Shown one piece after another: positions 1 through 11,262 of a DNA stretch of 64,000 bases (within the stretch, counting starts at the first letter, position 1; every line of letters starts with the position of its first letter). The notes below the pieces were generated by a model. That model saw nothing but the letters and a program-made list of their open reading frames with translations. It was not told the origin of the DNA and did no database searches. Location of the stretch: the NCBI GenBank assembly GCA_910589415.1, contig OU342630.1, positions 64,848,186 through 64,912,185 of the forward strand, given 5' to 3'. The stretch comes from Malachius bipustulatus. Lineage: Eukaryota > Arthropoda > Insecta > Coleoptera > Melyridae. The translations under genes and the position numbers were made by a program.

Positions 1-1390
1 TGAAGCTGCAATAAACTTAGAGTGAACTCACGGTTAGTTCTTTAGACTGGCCGCTAGATGTCGCTCTACTTTACACCACACGGAGAACCGTGTAACCGTT
101 TTAAGAGGTCCCAAGCATCCAGGTATCCTTTAACATCCTCCAGATACTCTGGATGCAACACACTGATGCGCCCCAATAGGACGAAACACGTGTCTGTGCT
201 TGTTCTGGTACTCTCTGGTTGGCTCTGTTTTTGGATGTGTGGAAGCTCTCTCGATTGGAGTTTCGGGCACTGCCAGCATGACAACTGTTATGGACGATGG
301 AGGAATACTCCGACTCCACTTAACAGGCTAGTAATTGCCCAATGGAATAATGGTCATTCTACGCGAGGTGAAGACGCTATTTTCTCTACGACTTTTATGC
401 AAAAATAATCATACCCACAGCTTTTCAAATATTATATTTTTTAAGGCACCAGGTTATTAGCTATAGGAAAACGCATTGCTCGATACAATTTCAAGTAAAA
501 ATACGACTTAATGAAGTACGATACCTAGTATTATTTCGTTTGATATTCGCAGGTGTTCGTGTCATTTTCATCCGATATTTATGTGTTTTGCCAGTTCTAT
601 AGTCTTTCGATACCGTGATGTTTTCTTGCTTCTGAGAGCTACGATTGGCTCTAAGAGATAATTTTTTTTCATTATTTCACCAGCTGAGTTGTGATTGACT
701 TTCATGCGTGGCTGTGCGTCGATTATCTTACCGCATGAGGAATTTAAGCTATCATATTATTCTGAAATCAGCAGGATAAATTATGAACCTTTTATTCAAT
801 AGTTGTAGAGAAAACCCATAACTTTAACTTACAGCTCGAGCTCATGCTTGTAAGTCTGATGGTAACGTAAAACCTAGATACGGCATTCATAATTATTCAG
901 GCCGCTGAAGTGGACTATCCCTACCACTAAAAGAATATTTGTCTAGCTGTTCTATTTAGAACAATCCTTGCGGCATGCGGTGGCGCGCCATCGTGTTGAT
1001 ACCAAATCACGTTGCGCAGTGCAATTTATATTAGATCGTCTAAAAACAACTCTTTCAAACAGCAGTTAAACGATGCGGCAGAATTTGTATTGGCAGTATA
1101 GACACTGGTGGTGGACTTTTCAAACATATGATAAAGTTAAAGTAGGGACCTAATTTCTCTTTCTCTGTAGCCGTTCTCCTTCTTAAAGTGCCATATACCC
1201 GAATCTCCAAAACAAAAGCCGATTAGTAAAAAAAGTTGGTATTTTTTGCATAAAATCCAATCTCAAACACTAATATGAATTCATTTTTCGACTCCTGGTA
1301 TAAAACACCCTGTAGATTTATTATAAAACTAGTTGATGATGTAAACGTTTTTTCATTTCGCGTTCGGTCCACAACACAATTATCAAGGTA
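1..1390. other. AT-rich stretch, no gene recognised
   Basis: I see no convincing coding region, RNA gene or transposon end here. The open frame at 58-408 (+) has no recognisable domain and overlaps equally long frames on the other strand, so I treat it as chance. Confidence 0.5.
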
Positions 1391-1455
1391 TTGATAGCCT
1401 AGCGGTTAAAGGCATTGTGCCGTGATCCAAAGATCCTGGGTTCGCTTCCCAAACA
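1391..1455 (+). repeat. tRNA-like SINE head or tRNA pseudogene
   Basis: Two internal RNA polymerase III promoter-like blocks are present. A box A-like TAGCCTAGCGG lies at 1395-1405 and a box B-like GGTTCGCTTCC at 1439-1449. Their spacing is normal for a tRNA. The stretch between them, with GATCC..AGATCCTGGG, looks like an anticodon arm plus T-stem. Box B has C for the usual A after GGTTCG, and I could not pair a good 7-bp acceptor stem. A tRNA-derived SINE or a dead tRNA is therefore more likely than a working tRNA gene. No SINE tail or target duplication was identified. Confidence 0.4.
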
Positions 1456-1459
1456 AGTC

Positions 1460-2309
1460 GACAAGCTTTTTTCTTCTATAAAATATAAAATATTTTCAAA
1501 ATTGATGGAACAAGAGGAAACAGAACTTACTGTCTAGGAAACAGACGCATTAAAAGCAGTCAAATGGAGCCCAATCGTACAAAAATCATTACACGAGTAA
1601 AAATTAAATAGTAAAAGAAAACTTACATGTGGGAAAGATGAGGCTTCTCAATAAGGCAGGGCAATATTTGAATACAAGCGGTAAAATTACAGTCACAGTC
1701 AGAAATAAGAGTAGTAGCACTATGAATCTGAAAAGATGTTAATAACTCCACATAAATTTTTGGATACTAAACGCAAAATAATATTATTATAATATTTCTT
1801 ACAGAAAGATGGTAGTTCCGATCAAAAACCTACAACATCCGCTTCTTTTGCGGTTTGGATACTTCGCTGTCATCTTCAAATGCTTCTTCTGATAATATTG
1901 CTCATTTTCTTCGGAGCCGTTTACATCGTACAAGAGATCATCGGCAGATTTGCATGTGTAAACAACTGCATCCTGTAATGTGATGTTATTATACTTCATT
2001 TTTTTTAGTTGGTGTTGGTAGTTACGAAATGGTAAGTAACTGAGCAAGAAAATATAAAAATTGTAACTATTCATTTAATTTCACGTCAGAAATTTCATAT
2101 TTTATTGCATTTGATAATGGTAGTAATGATACTAACCATGCCCATGCTTGCTAATATATTACCTACCTACCAGGAAACCGACCTAAAGGTGTTTCGATAT
2201 TTTGCAATAACAATCAAGCTGTACTTTTAATGTTCCAATTATTATTGCGGTAAATGACTGCTGCTAAAAATGCTGTATCTACCTAATAATAATTGTGTTG
2301 TTAAAGTTA
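1460..2309. other. AT-rich stretch, no gene recognised
   Basis: The longest frame is 1799-2074 on the minus strand. It has no family resemblance and low-complexity flanks. Nothing else stands out before the inverted-repeat element that starts at 2312. Confidence 0.5.
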
Positions 2310-2734
2310 TACAGGATGAGTCAGTTTTTTGTAGCAGGACTTCATCATCACCAGTTTATAGAAGATTTGTTTTGAGGAATAAAAGTTCCCAAAAATGTGT
2401 TGAAAAATATATTTTTATTCAGTTTTCTGGGTATAACTTGGTCATTTCTCAATCTTTTAATTTTATACCAAGAGGTTATTTATTATAAATTAGAGCACGC
2501 AAAAGGAAGAAAAACAGGTGTGAAAATACAGGGTATGTGACCTCTTTTCGCTCAACAACCTCTACGCCCATGGATTAACAAGATCAGCGTTGGATTTCCT
2601 GGATTCTTACAAAAATGGTATACTTATGATTATGAATTTATTTTTTTCAATAATACCTAATTTTTCAAATTATTATTTTCTATCACGGATAACAATTACC
2701 TAATTTCGAAAAAATGAGCTTCTTTTTGCGGTAT

Positions 2735-3543
2735 GATGAAGTTTAGCCCGTGTGGGGTTAGTTAGTCCCCCATCGGGCGCCTCCTCAGGTGGCGGCGATA
2801 GGGGAATGCCTCCCAGATATGGGTGGTACCGGAAAAATGAAATTCCCGGGGCGGACCAAAACTAACAAACAGAAGCGTCTGATCCATAGTGGACGGCTAC
2901 AAACAGCGTCTGTACCAAGATTGGGCGGCTGAATAATATGACCCTCCGGGTGGGGGTTATGGCATCGGGTCTTAAAACCCCGATACATGTAAAACAAAAA
3001 GAAAGGGAAAAGAAGACTAGATGCAGGATGAAAAACAATATACATAATACCCGGGTGGTAATCCACACCTCCATAGGAGGGAGCCCCATCGGATACCGGG
3101 GGGGGGGGATTCTGCAAAAGCTAATCAAAACCCAAACTTACAACTCAACCGAAAAGGAGCAAACAAGAAGGGGAAGAGGAACAAAAGGAGGGAGATGATA
3201 TGCGGAATGTGAAACATACAAGGATGGAGACAAAAAGTGCCGAACTGGTCAGAGAGTTTCAGGACAGTAGCGTCGATCTGCTTGTAATCAGTGAAACCAA
3301 AAAGAAGGGCAGCGGCACAGAGACAATAGACGGGGGGGCGCTTCATTGCTGGAGTAGAATAGGAAAGGAGAAGAGTGAAAAGCTGGTGTGAGAATGTTGA
3401 TAAAAAGAAAATGGACCAGGTACGTGCGTCACTGGAAGCCAATTCAAAATCTGCATTCAAGAGGCAGCAAGAGTGGCATTGGGAGAGAAGGAGTCGAAAA
3501 ACCGGACACATACAGACGACATAAGCGAAAACACTCAGACAGT
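2735..3543 (+). pseudogene. 5' part of a decayed non-LTR retrotransposon (5' UTR plus endonuclease start)
   Basis: A GC-richer leader at about 2740-3130 contains a G run at 3098-3108. A frame then starts near 3200 whose first residues fit the N-terminus of an APE-type LINE endonuclease: a LVREFQ helix, then DLLVISETKKKGSG with the catalytic-type Glu. The frame stops at 3391. The sequence resumes near 3420 with a TRYVRH..ARVALGEKE-like stretch that belongs much further downstream in such proteins, so most of the endonuclease is deleted. The LTR retrotransposon at 3544 interrupts it. The same reading frame resumes at 11267, after the LTR element and its short target duplication. Clade assignment (RTE/BovB-like) is a guess from the general look of the frame. 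Confidence 0.7.
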
Positions 3544-6278
3544 TGCTGCGGTCGGGCTAATTAGATTAGGCTCTGGGCCAATTAAAATTCGAACGTTGTT
3601 GAAAAACAATTGCCGACTTACCTTCGTTGGGCCGAAGTATTAATTGATGCACCAAAATCTCATTCAGATTTCGTGCGACTGTAGTGGCATCAGCAGCATA
3701 AAGCGGTACGGTTTAATTACCCCTGAGATATAAGGTACTGGGATGCCAGATGACCTTTTAATTTTGAATAATAGATCTAAAGTAACCCCAAACAGCACAA
3801 TAACATCCAGTGGATGTCCATTTTTATTACTACTGTGGACTTCCATGACATCCATTGGCCATCCACATATGGACATCGTACATTCAGTGGATGTCCAGTG
3901 GATGATACGAATGACACAGTTTGGGACCTCCATTGTTAGTCCTTCAGTGGACATTGTATGGATTAAAATCTGGACTACTTTTGGATCAAATTTGTATAAT
4001 TAAAAAAATGTCCTTTGGACATCCATTGTCACAAACATGGACGTTCATAAGCGTACATTATGTGGATCAATAATGAACAATTTTCATCCGTACGGAAATT
4101 GTGTGGTAACTGACATTACTAAAAAAGCAAATTCGGAGAAGCGTTTAGCAGAAAATAGAAGATTTTTCTCGCTTGCCGCTTCTCTGAAATTGCTGTTCTT
4201 GAAATGTCAGCTTACCCCACACATGATACAACTACACAATTTATTTATACAATGACACTGTTTATTTGTATTATATGACTGCACACAATTTCCGTACTGA
4301 TTGATGAGGGTTTTGCTATAGTGGGACCGCAATAAACAAACTCTCAATACCTAATAAACCTCGAAAACTGAAAGATTAATACGACCAGTGTCCAGTGTCG
4401 TCATTGAAGGCGAAATGAATTTTCAATTTTCATTTATATTTTTAGGTTAGGTATAACTTGTATGGATTTCTTCTTTTTCTTCGTTTGAACTATTATTGGC
4501 CTTCAATTCTTGATAATTAACGTAATACAAGATTTATAATTATAATTATAGTAAATAATAAGTGACTAATTGCTTGAAATATTGTTTATTTGCGTGGTGT
4601 TACAAAATTATTGAATTCTACAAAAATTAATAACCTGTTGAGAGTAACATTAAACGTGCTGTTAAAAGTGTCGATATGGATGTCCATTTTAAGTCACAAT
4701 ATGTACATTAATGGGACGTCCAAACTAGGACAGGATTGGGTTTGTACAAACGAATCATTCAATGGACATCGAACGGACGTCCTCCGATGTACTAAAACAT
4801 ATGGTACATAAAACGACATCCAATGGATGTAGCGCAAAAGGTCCATGGACGTCATGTACGTATTATGGACATAATCGTCCCGTCCATTGGATGTTGTGTG
4901 CTGTTTGGGACCTGAACTATAAAGGCATCAAAATTCACTCAGGTTATGAGATGTTAATCATTTCTAACTACTGTATCTACCTACTGAATAATAAAATTGA
5001 TCTTTAAATGAAAAGTATATTTATGAATTCTGTTTACAAAATAACTTATTGAAATTCTATGGTTATGAAATTACTAATTAATTGATCATGAAGTTAATTG
5101 CAAAATATCTCATTTAACAGTTTAACTGGTAGAGAAAATAGATCTATTTTTTTCTTCACATAAAAAGTGACAAATTCATTTCAAGCATTACTTGAATAAT
5201 AATGGTAATAATTGTATATCAGGTATTTCATAGTTATTATTAATATAAGTTTTAATTAATAAAACATCAATCTCACGACGAGATAAGGCAATAGAACGAC
5301 ACAAAAATCCTAACAGATTTCTCTGATATCACTCTGAGCAATAAAAGGTTATGTCACACTTTGCTTACTGATACGACATTTTGCCATCCTTGGAATGTCG
5401 TGCCGAGACTGGAGAGCGGGGCCCTGGACGAAATCTCAGGATAGGAGACCGTGGTCTCCCTCTGGGGTGGCAGAAAGACTGGTGGACGGTGTCGCGTCCC
5501 GTGGGAACACGTGCCTAACACTGGTAGCGTGGTCGTCCTTCGAGGTTAGATGAAAGATGAAAATATGAGGCTCCGAATGATGAGATCCATTATTTAGGGG
5601 CAGGTAGCAGCAAAACCTTCAGATAGTGTAAGAGATTCCTTCCATAAAAGCGGATATTCGGATGCAGTAAATATTGAAAATCAATATGGCGTCCGTGAAG
5701 ACAGGTGGGGTTCAACTTCGTAGATAGGTTTTCCGATGGGATAAGATAGTACCCCGATTGATAGGGTAGGTAGAAAGAACTATAACAATATATAAACTCT
5801 ATTAGAGAAAGTTTCAGATAGTTTGAACAATTTACTTACCCGATTTATTAATCGGTCCTTAGATAAAGAGAAAAGGTAGGGGTGCGACTTGTCGCTTCAA
5901 GCACCAAGATTGGAAGACCGAACAAACTTGTCCAGAAATTGCGGAGCACCTTTTCCGCGCAGCTCGAAGAAAGGGTTGTTGTATTTAAATTCACGAAACC
6001 ACATCACAGCGACATCTGTGTTTCCAGTTAATCGAAAAGGAAGATTGTAAGAGAATAAATTACAGATTGTACTAAAGGTAGGGATCTTGAACTTGCCTAG
6101 TTTAGTTAGTTTTACCACTCGGCAACAGGTGGCGATGTTAGTTCGAAATTCATGTTTCCGGAACCTTATATTCCTTCTCATTGATGAATACCTTAATAGC
6201 AAAGATTTAGATAATGTGGTCCCATTTAATAATTTTAAATGGAGCCAATTAAAGAATAAAACCTTTAACGACGTTACA
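3544..6278 (-). repeat. 3' LTR of the LTR retrotransposon, interrupted by a TIR element
   Basis: This is the same 1610-bp sequence as 9653-11262, with an 1123-bp element plus a 2-bp duplication inserted at 3787-4911: 2735 minus 1125 equals 1610. It is GC-uneven, with a GC-rich patch around 5400-5530. A 101-codon minus-strand frame (5897-6202) and a 71-codon plus-strand frame recur in the other LTR only because the LTRs are identical. Neither resembles a known protein. Confidence 0.85.
3787..4909. mobile_element. 1123-bp TIR element with CCCAAACAGCAC ends, inside the LTR
   Basis: The ends are perfect 12-bp inverted repeats, CCCAAACAGCAC and GTGCTGTTTGGG. Comparison with the uninterrupted LTR at 9896 shows the empty site directly: AAAGTAACCTGAAC without the element. 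Precise removal leaves a 2-bp AC duplication, or 3-bp ACC if the tip is shifted. The subterminal zones (3810-3970 and 4670-4900) are packed with short palindromes such as TGGACATCCA and GGACGTCC. A further 16-bp inverted pair lies at 4090-4105 and 4282-4297. It has no transposase and is probably non-autonomous. Confidence 0.85.
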
Positions 6279-9200
6279 CACCTCTCTTTACCGGGGTAAG
6301 GAAAGGATTAAAGATAAACCAACTGGAAAAAGCACAGGCGTATTTCAAGTTGTTACTATACCCGAAGAAGGGTATGTTTGCGGGACAACTAGGTGACGAT
6401 AAGCTTAGAGAATATGATTCAGAAATCACGTTCATAAATAACATGAACCTTTCGAGGAAATAAGATAACAATTCTGAACGAACAAATTGTCAACGACATC
6501 ATTGATCTGTTTCATTGAATGAATAAAATTTCTCTTATATATGCTTACTAAGGTAACATGCAACTTTCAAAGGGAATAGCGTTAGGTTTACTAAAATTAC
6601 ATGCAACTTAAATATTAAGCACTAGGTAATAATTATTCGTAAGGTATAAAAATAAAATATTCATGCTTCTTTGCAAAGGCAACAAAATAAAAGATATGCT
6701 AATAACGGTAGTAATAAGGTAATTAAGATAACTTTCTTAAATGGTAATTGTTCTCGCCGAACAATGTCGATAAACAAAGGAATAATTTCTAGATAACTAG
6801 ATATGAAGATACGATAAGATATGGTTAGATAATATAAGATAAGATAGATAATATAAGATAAGATACATACTAAGATAAACAAAATCAATAATACTGTCAG
6901 ATATCACAGTAATGAATATTCTGAAATAAATAAAATTAGAATTCCTAAGAAGGAAAAATCTCCTGAGGTGGGCACGAAACATTTCCCTTGCTGTTGAACA
7001 CCGCTTCCCCGACCAACGACAACCCGCGCTCTGCTTTGAAGCATGCCCCGCCACTGAGACAGTGGTGAGCGAAAAAGTAAGAGGTAAGATCATCGTGATT
7101 GAGTGACAGGTTCAACTAGCAAAAGTGAAACTCGATCCTCAAGGGGGTTGATGCTGTCCAAACTTGGGCATCAAAACATCTATGTACAGGGAAAGATAAA
7201 TTTTTGGAGTCCACAAGGGTAATCCATGAGTAAGATTTTTCATCTTTGAACCAGTCAAAATTTGACTATGTCGTCGTCTATGCGACTCCATAATAAATGG
7301 TTAAGAGAAAGGAAGTTTGCAGATAATCACTGCGTAGCTTATCAAATAGCGTAATTGCAATAATCATATCGATAAATCATCCAATAATCACATAGATAAA
7401 CATTCGATAATCGCACAGAGAAAACGTCAATAATCGCCTGGATAATCATTCAAATAATCGCATGGAGGAAACATTGATAATCGCACGGAGAAAACATCAA
7501 TAATCGCCTGGATTATTAGATAAACATTAAGGTAACGGTAAGATAGATTATTTCACTCGGTAAGATAAGAAAAATGGAACAACCATTTTCATCGCTAAGG
7601 TAGGGGGCATTCGATATCCATGTTCAAATTCATTTACGTTAACACTGAATATCAAAATTCATCTTTGTAAATTCGTAGCTCGAATTCACATAGATTTTTA
7701 TTTTCCATTTTGGAAAATATTCGCAGAGAAGATAAGTATTAGCTACCATTCTATTATGGTACTAACAGGTACAGATAAGGTAAGATAAGGTAATTCCTTT
7801 TCTTTGAAAAGAAATTTAAGATAAGAAAGGCACGAAGCTTTGACTAAAGCTTACGCCTGTCATTTTTATCAAGAAGAAAATTTGCTAATTCAATTTTCGT
7901 TTTCTTGAAAGATAGGTAAGACAAGGTAGAGATATTCTGTTGTCTTCCGTTGAGACAACAGAGGGATTTTTCACTTTAGCCATGCACGGCGGAAAATCTT
8001 AAAGCACCCAATCTTGGAAAGATGGTAGATAAGATAAAAGAGATCTGCTGTCGTCTGATTTGACAAGCAGAGCAGTTTTCACTTTAGCACATAGCAGGGC
8101 GGAAACTGTCGGGAAAGCACCCAATCTTGGAAAGATGGTAGATAAGATAAAAGAGATCTGCTGTCGTCTGATTTGACAAGCAGAGCAGTTTTCACTTTAG
8201 CACATAGCAGGGCGGAAACTGTCGGGAAAGCACCCGTCTAAAACTAGACGGTAGATAAGATAAAGGTAAAAGATAAGATAAGGTAGATACAACGGCAAGA
8301 TAGCATTTTCTTTAGTTTATTGAACATAAGAAAATTTAAAAGATAACATTAGACCTGTAAACGTTAGTTAGACAAGATTGGCGAATAGTTACTTTTCAAG
8401 GTAATGATTCAGATAACCAGAAAGATATGGGTTCTCAAAATTTGAGCGATAAAATAAAATGAGAGCCTGAGGATAGCAAATACCGATCCCAAAATTAGCA
8501 ACATTTACACTTTGAGTACTCACATTCACACAGCTAGTTTCGAGATCCTTGAGAAACGCTTTGAAAGATACGGTATTCATTCTTCATACATTCTTCATTC
8601 ATTCTAAGATACGACAAGAAACGGAGCTTTCTCAATTCTCATATTGCTAGACCTCATTTTCTAAACGGATTTTTGTCAAATACAAAAAGAGAGATAAAGA
8701 TAGGTAGGGAAATAAAATTAAAGAGAAAAGATATTATAGGAAACTATTCATCGGTTTCTGTATACCGGGATCGAAAGGGTATGTTGACTCAGGAATAATT
8801 AATCCTGATGCATTTTCCTTGTCTAGGAGCATACTAGACTGAACATGCATTTTATTATGCATAAATAAGGAATTTATTTCCTTAGGAAGAACTCATGAGT
8901 GATCGTGTCACTAACTAGAGTCAAGACTGGATTCATGACTGAAATCTACTAAAGTCGGTAAGGTAGGGATCGAAAAAGCTATGTGACGCTATGATGTATC
9001 TTTACACGTAAAGAATTCGTTTTCTACGTTTGACGTAAAGAATGCAAGGGATACGTCGCAACACTGCTCGTAGCTTTAGCGCTCGTCGGCACTATTATCA
9101 ACAGCTGACTGGAGAGTCAAAGATTAATGGAAACCTAACCTAACTTAATGAGAAAATGGTAAGGTAATTTTCAGGGAAAGATTTTTGGATACAGTTTTCA

Positions 9201-9652
9201 AAGACAGCTTAACTACAGAGCTCTCGTATCGAGTATCCTCTCTGTACGGAATTAAGCTTCTCTAAAACATGCTCGAGACATCACGACGGTATAATCAACC
9301 ACTCCGTAAAGCTCCCTGACGGGTTACCCTTTAGCGGCAGTGTAGCGGTAAGAAAAAGTAGGTATTTTCGCGGCACGGCACTTTGCACAAAGATAATTAG
9401 GTAGGTACACATATATTAGGGAACAATAATGCTTAAAACTAAATCATGCAAAGCTTTCAATAAAAAATTCATGCAGTAAGCAACAAGAGAAATTTATATA
9501 AATATCAAGTGATATCGCAGACAAATCGTAAAGTTCAAATAGTTATGAGATTTATTTTATGAAAATCCTAGATACATAAAAGCCAAATAAGATAAAGATA
9601 AATTGGATTTCTAATTCAAAGAAGTAAACGTTCCACACCGGGGAGTGCCAAT
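6279..9652 (-). other. Non-coding interior of the LTR retrotransposon, rich in GATA motifs
   Basis: No open frame resembles gag, protease, RT or integrase. The dominant feature is GATAAG/AGATAAGG repeats, for example at 6780-6900, 7540-7570, 7770-7800, 8020-8040, 8130-8150 and 8250-8290. There is a short minisatellite of AATAATCGCACGGAGAAAAC-like units at about 7360-7530. A tandem duplication of about 113 bp (about 8018-8130 and 8131-8243) has AGATCTGCTGTCG at each start. The 18-nt primer-binding-like site is at 9633-9650 and the polypurine tract at 6279-6292, both on minus. Confidence 0.6.
8018..8243. repeat. Tandem duplication, about 113-bp unit, two copies
   Basis: The segment from GATGGTAGATAAGATAAAAG through AAAGCACCCAATCTTGG occurs twice head to tail and is essentially identical. 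A diverged third copy, beginning at the GATATTCTGTTGTC hairpin-like stretch, precedes it at about 7930-8017. Confidence 0.75.
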
Positions 9653-11262
9653 TGCTGCGGTCGGGCTAATTAGATTAGGCTCTGGGCCAATTAAAATTCG
9701 AACGTTGTTGAAAAACAATTGCCGACTTACCTTCGTTGGGCCGAAGTATTAATTGATGCACCAAAATCTCATTCAGATTTCGTGCGACTGTAGTGGCATC
9801 AGCAGCATAAAGCGGTACGGTTTAATTACCCCTGAGATATAAGGTACTGGGATGCCAGATGACCTTTTAATTTTGAATAATAGATCTAAAGTAACCTGAA
9901 CTATAAAGGCATCAAAATTCACTCAGGTTATGAGATGTTAATCATTTCTAACTACTGTATCTACCTACTGAATAATAAAATTGATCTTTAAATGAAAAGT
10001 ATATTTATGAATTCTGTTTACAAAATAACTTATTGAAATTCTATGGTTATGAAATTACTAATTAATTGATCATGAAGTTAATTGCAAAATATCTCATTTA
10101 ACAGTTTAACTGGTAGAGAAAATAGATCTATTTTTTTCTTCACATAAAAAGTGACAAATTCATTTCAAGCATTACTTGAATAATAATGGTAATAATTGTA
10201 TATCAGGTATTTCATAGTTATTATTAATATAAGTTTTAATTAATAAAACATCAATCTCACGACGAGATAAGGCAATAGAACGACACAAAAATCCTAACAG
10301 ATTTCTCTGATATCACTCTGAGCAATAAAAGGTTATGTCACACTTTGCTTACTGATACGACATTTTGCCATCCTTGGAATGTCGTGCCGAGACTGGAGAG
10401 CGGGGCCCTGGACGAAATCTCAGGATAGGAGACCGTGGTCTCCCTCTGGGGTGGCAGAAAGACTGGTGGACGGTGTCGCGTCCCGTGGGAACACGTGCCT
10501 AACACTGGTAGCGTGGTCGTCCTTCGAGGTTAGATGAAAGATGAAAATATGAGGCTCCGAATGATGAGATCCATTATTTAGGGGCAGGTAGCAGCAAAAC
10601 CTTCAGATAGTGTAAGAGATTCCTTCCATAAAAGCGGATATTCGGATGCAGTAAATATTGAAAATCAATATGGCGTCCGTGAAGACAGGTGGGGTTCAAC
10701 TTCGTAGATAGGTTTTCCGATGGGATAAGATAGTACCCCGATTGATAGGGTAGGTAGAAAGAACTATAACAATATATAAACTCTATTAGAGAAAGTTTCA
10801 GATAGTTTGAACAATTTACTTACCCGATTTATTAATCGGTCCTTAGATAAAGAGAAAAGGTAGGGGTGCGACTTGTCGCTTCAAGCACCAAGATTGGAAG
10901 ACCGAACAAACTTGTCCAGAAATTGCGGAGCACCTTTTCCGCGCAGCTCGAAGAAAGGGTTGTTGTATTTAAATTCACGAAACCACATCACAGCGACATC
11001 TGTGTTTCCAGTTAATCGAAAAGGAAGATTGTAAGAGAATAAATTACAGATTGTACTAAAGGTAGGGATCTTGAACTTGCCTAGTTTAGTTAGTTTTACC
11101 ACTCGGCAACAGGTGGCGATGTTAGTTCGAAATTCATGTTTCCGGAACCTTATATTCCTTCTCATTGATGAATACCTTAATAGCAAAGATTTAGATAATG
11201 TGGTCCCATTTAATAATTTTAAATGGAGCCAATTAAAGAATAAAACCTTTAACGACGTTACA
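9653..11262 (-). repeat. 5' LTR of the LTR retrotransposon, uninterrupted
   Basis: This is the 1610-bp direct repeat of the left LTR. On minus it starts TGTAACG and ends GCAGCA. The minus-strand frame 10881-11285 (134 codons) starts outside the LTR in the LINE and is not a real gene. Confidence 0.85.

Larger units (their letters stand above)
3544..11262 (-). mobile_element. Non-coding LTR retrotransposon (LARD-like), minus orientation
   Basis: Two direct repeats of 1610 bp flank a 3374-bp interior (6279-9652). On the minus strand the LTR starts TGTAACGTCG and ends CCGCAGCA. The flanks share a 4-bp CAGT (3540-3543 and 11263-11266), or 5-bp ACAGT if the LTR edge is shifted by one. A primer-binding-site-like sequence beginning TGG lies 2 nt inside the right LTR (9633-9650). 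A purine tract lies just inside the left LTR (6279-6292, read on minus). Both place the 5' LTR at 9653-11262 and the 3' LTR at 3544-6278. The interior has no gag or pol frame, so the element must depend on proteins from elsewhere. Equal LTR length and no differences where I compared them imply a recent insertion. Confidence 0.85.

Noticed and set aside
58..408. 116-codon plus-strand frame near the left edge
   Set aside because: No family likeness and equal-sized frames on the other strand; no splice or start context that supports it.
1391..1455. Functional tRNA gene
   Set aside because: No good acceptor stem and a changed box B; kept only as a tRNA-like repeat.
5897..6299. Overlapping frames on both strands repeated at 10881-11285, considered as a conserved gene pair
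   Set aside because: They recur because they lie in the two identical LTRs. No domain is recognisable, and the longer copy simply gains codons from the neighbouring LINE.
3544..11262. Plus-strand orientation for the LTR element
   Set aside because: TG...CA fits both strands, but the TGG-type primer site and the purine tract are both correctly placed only on minus.
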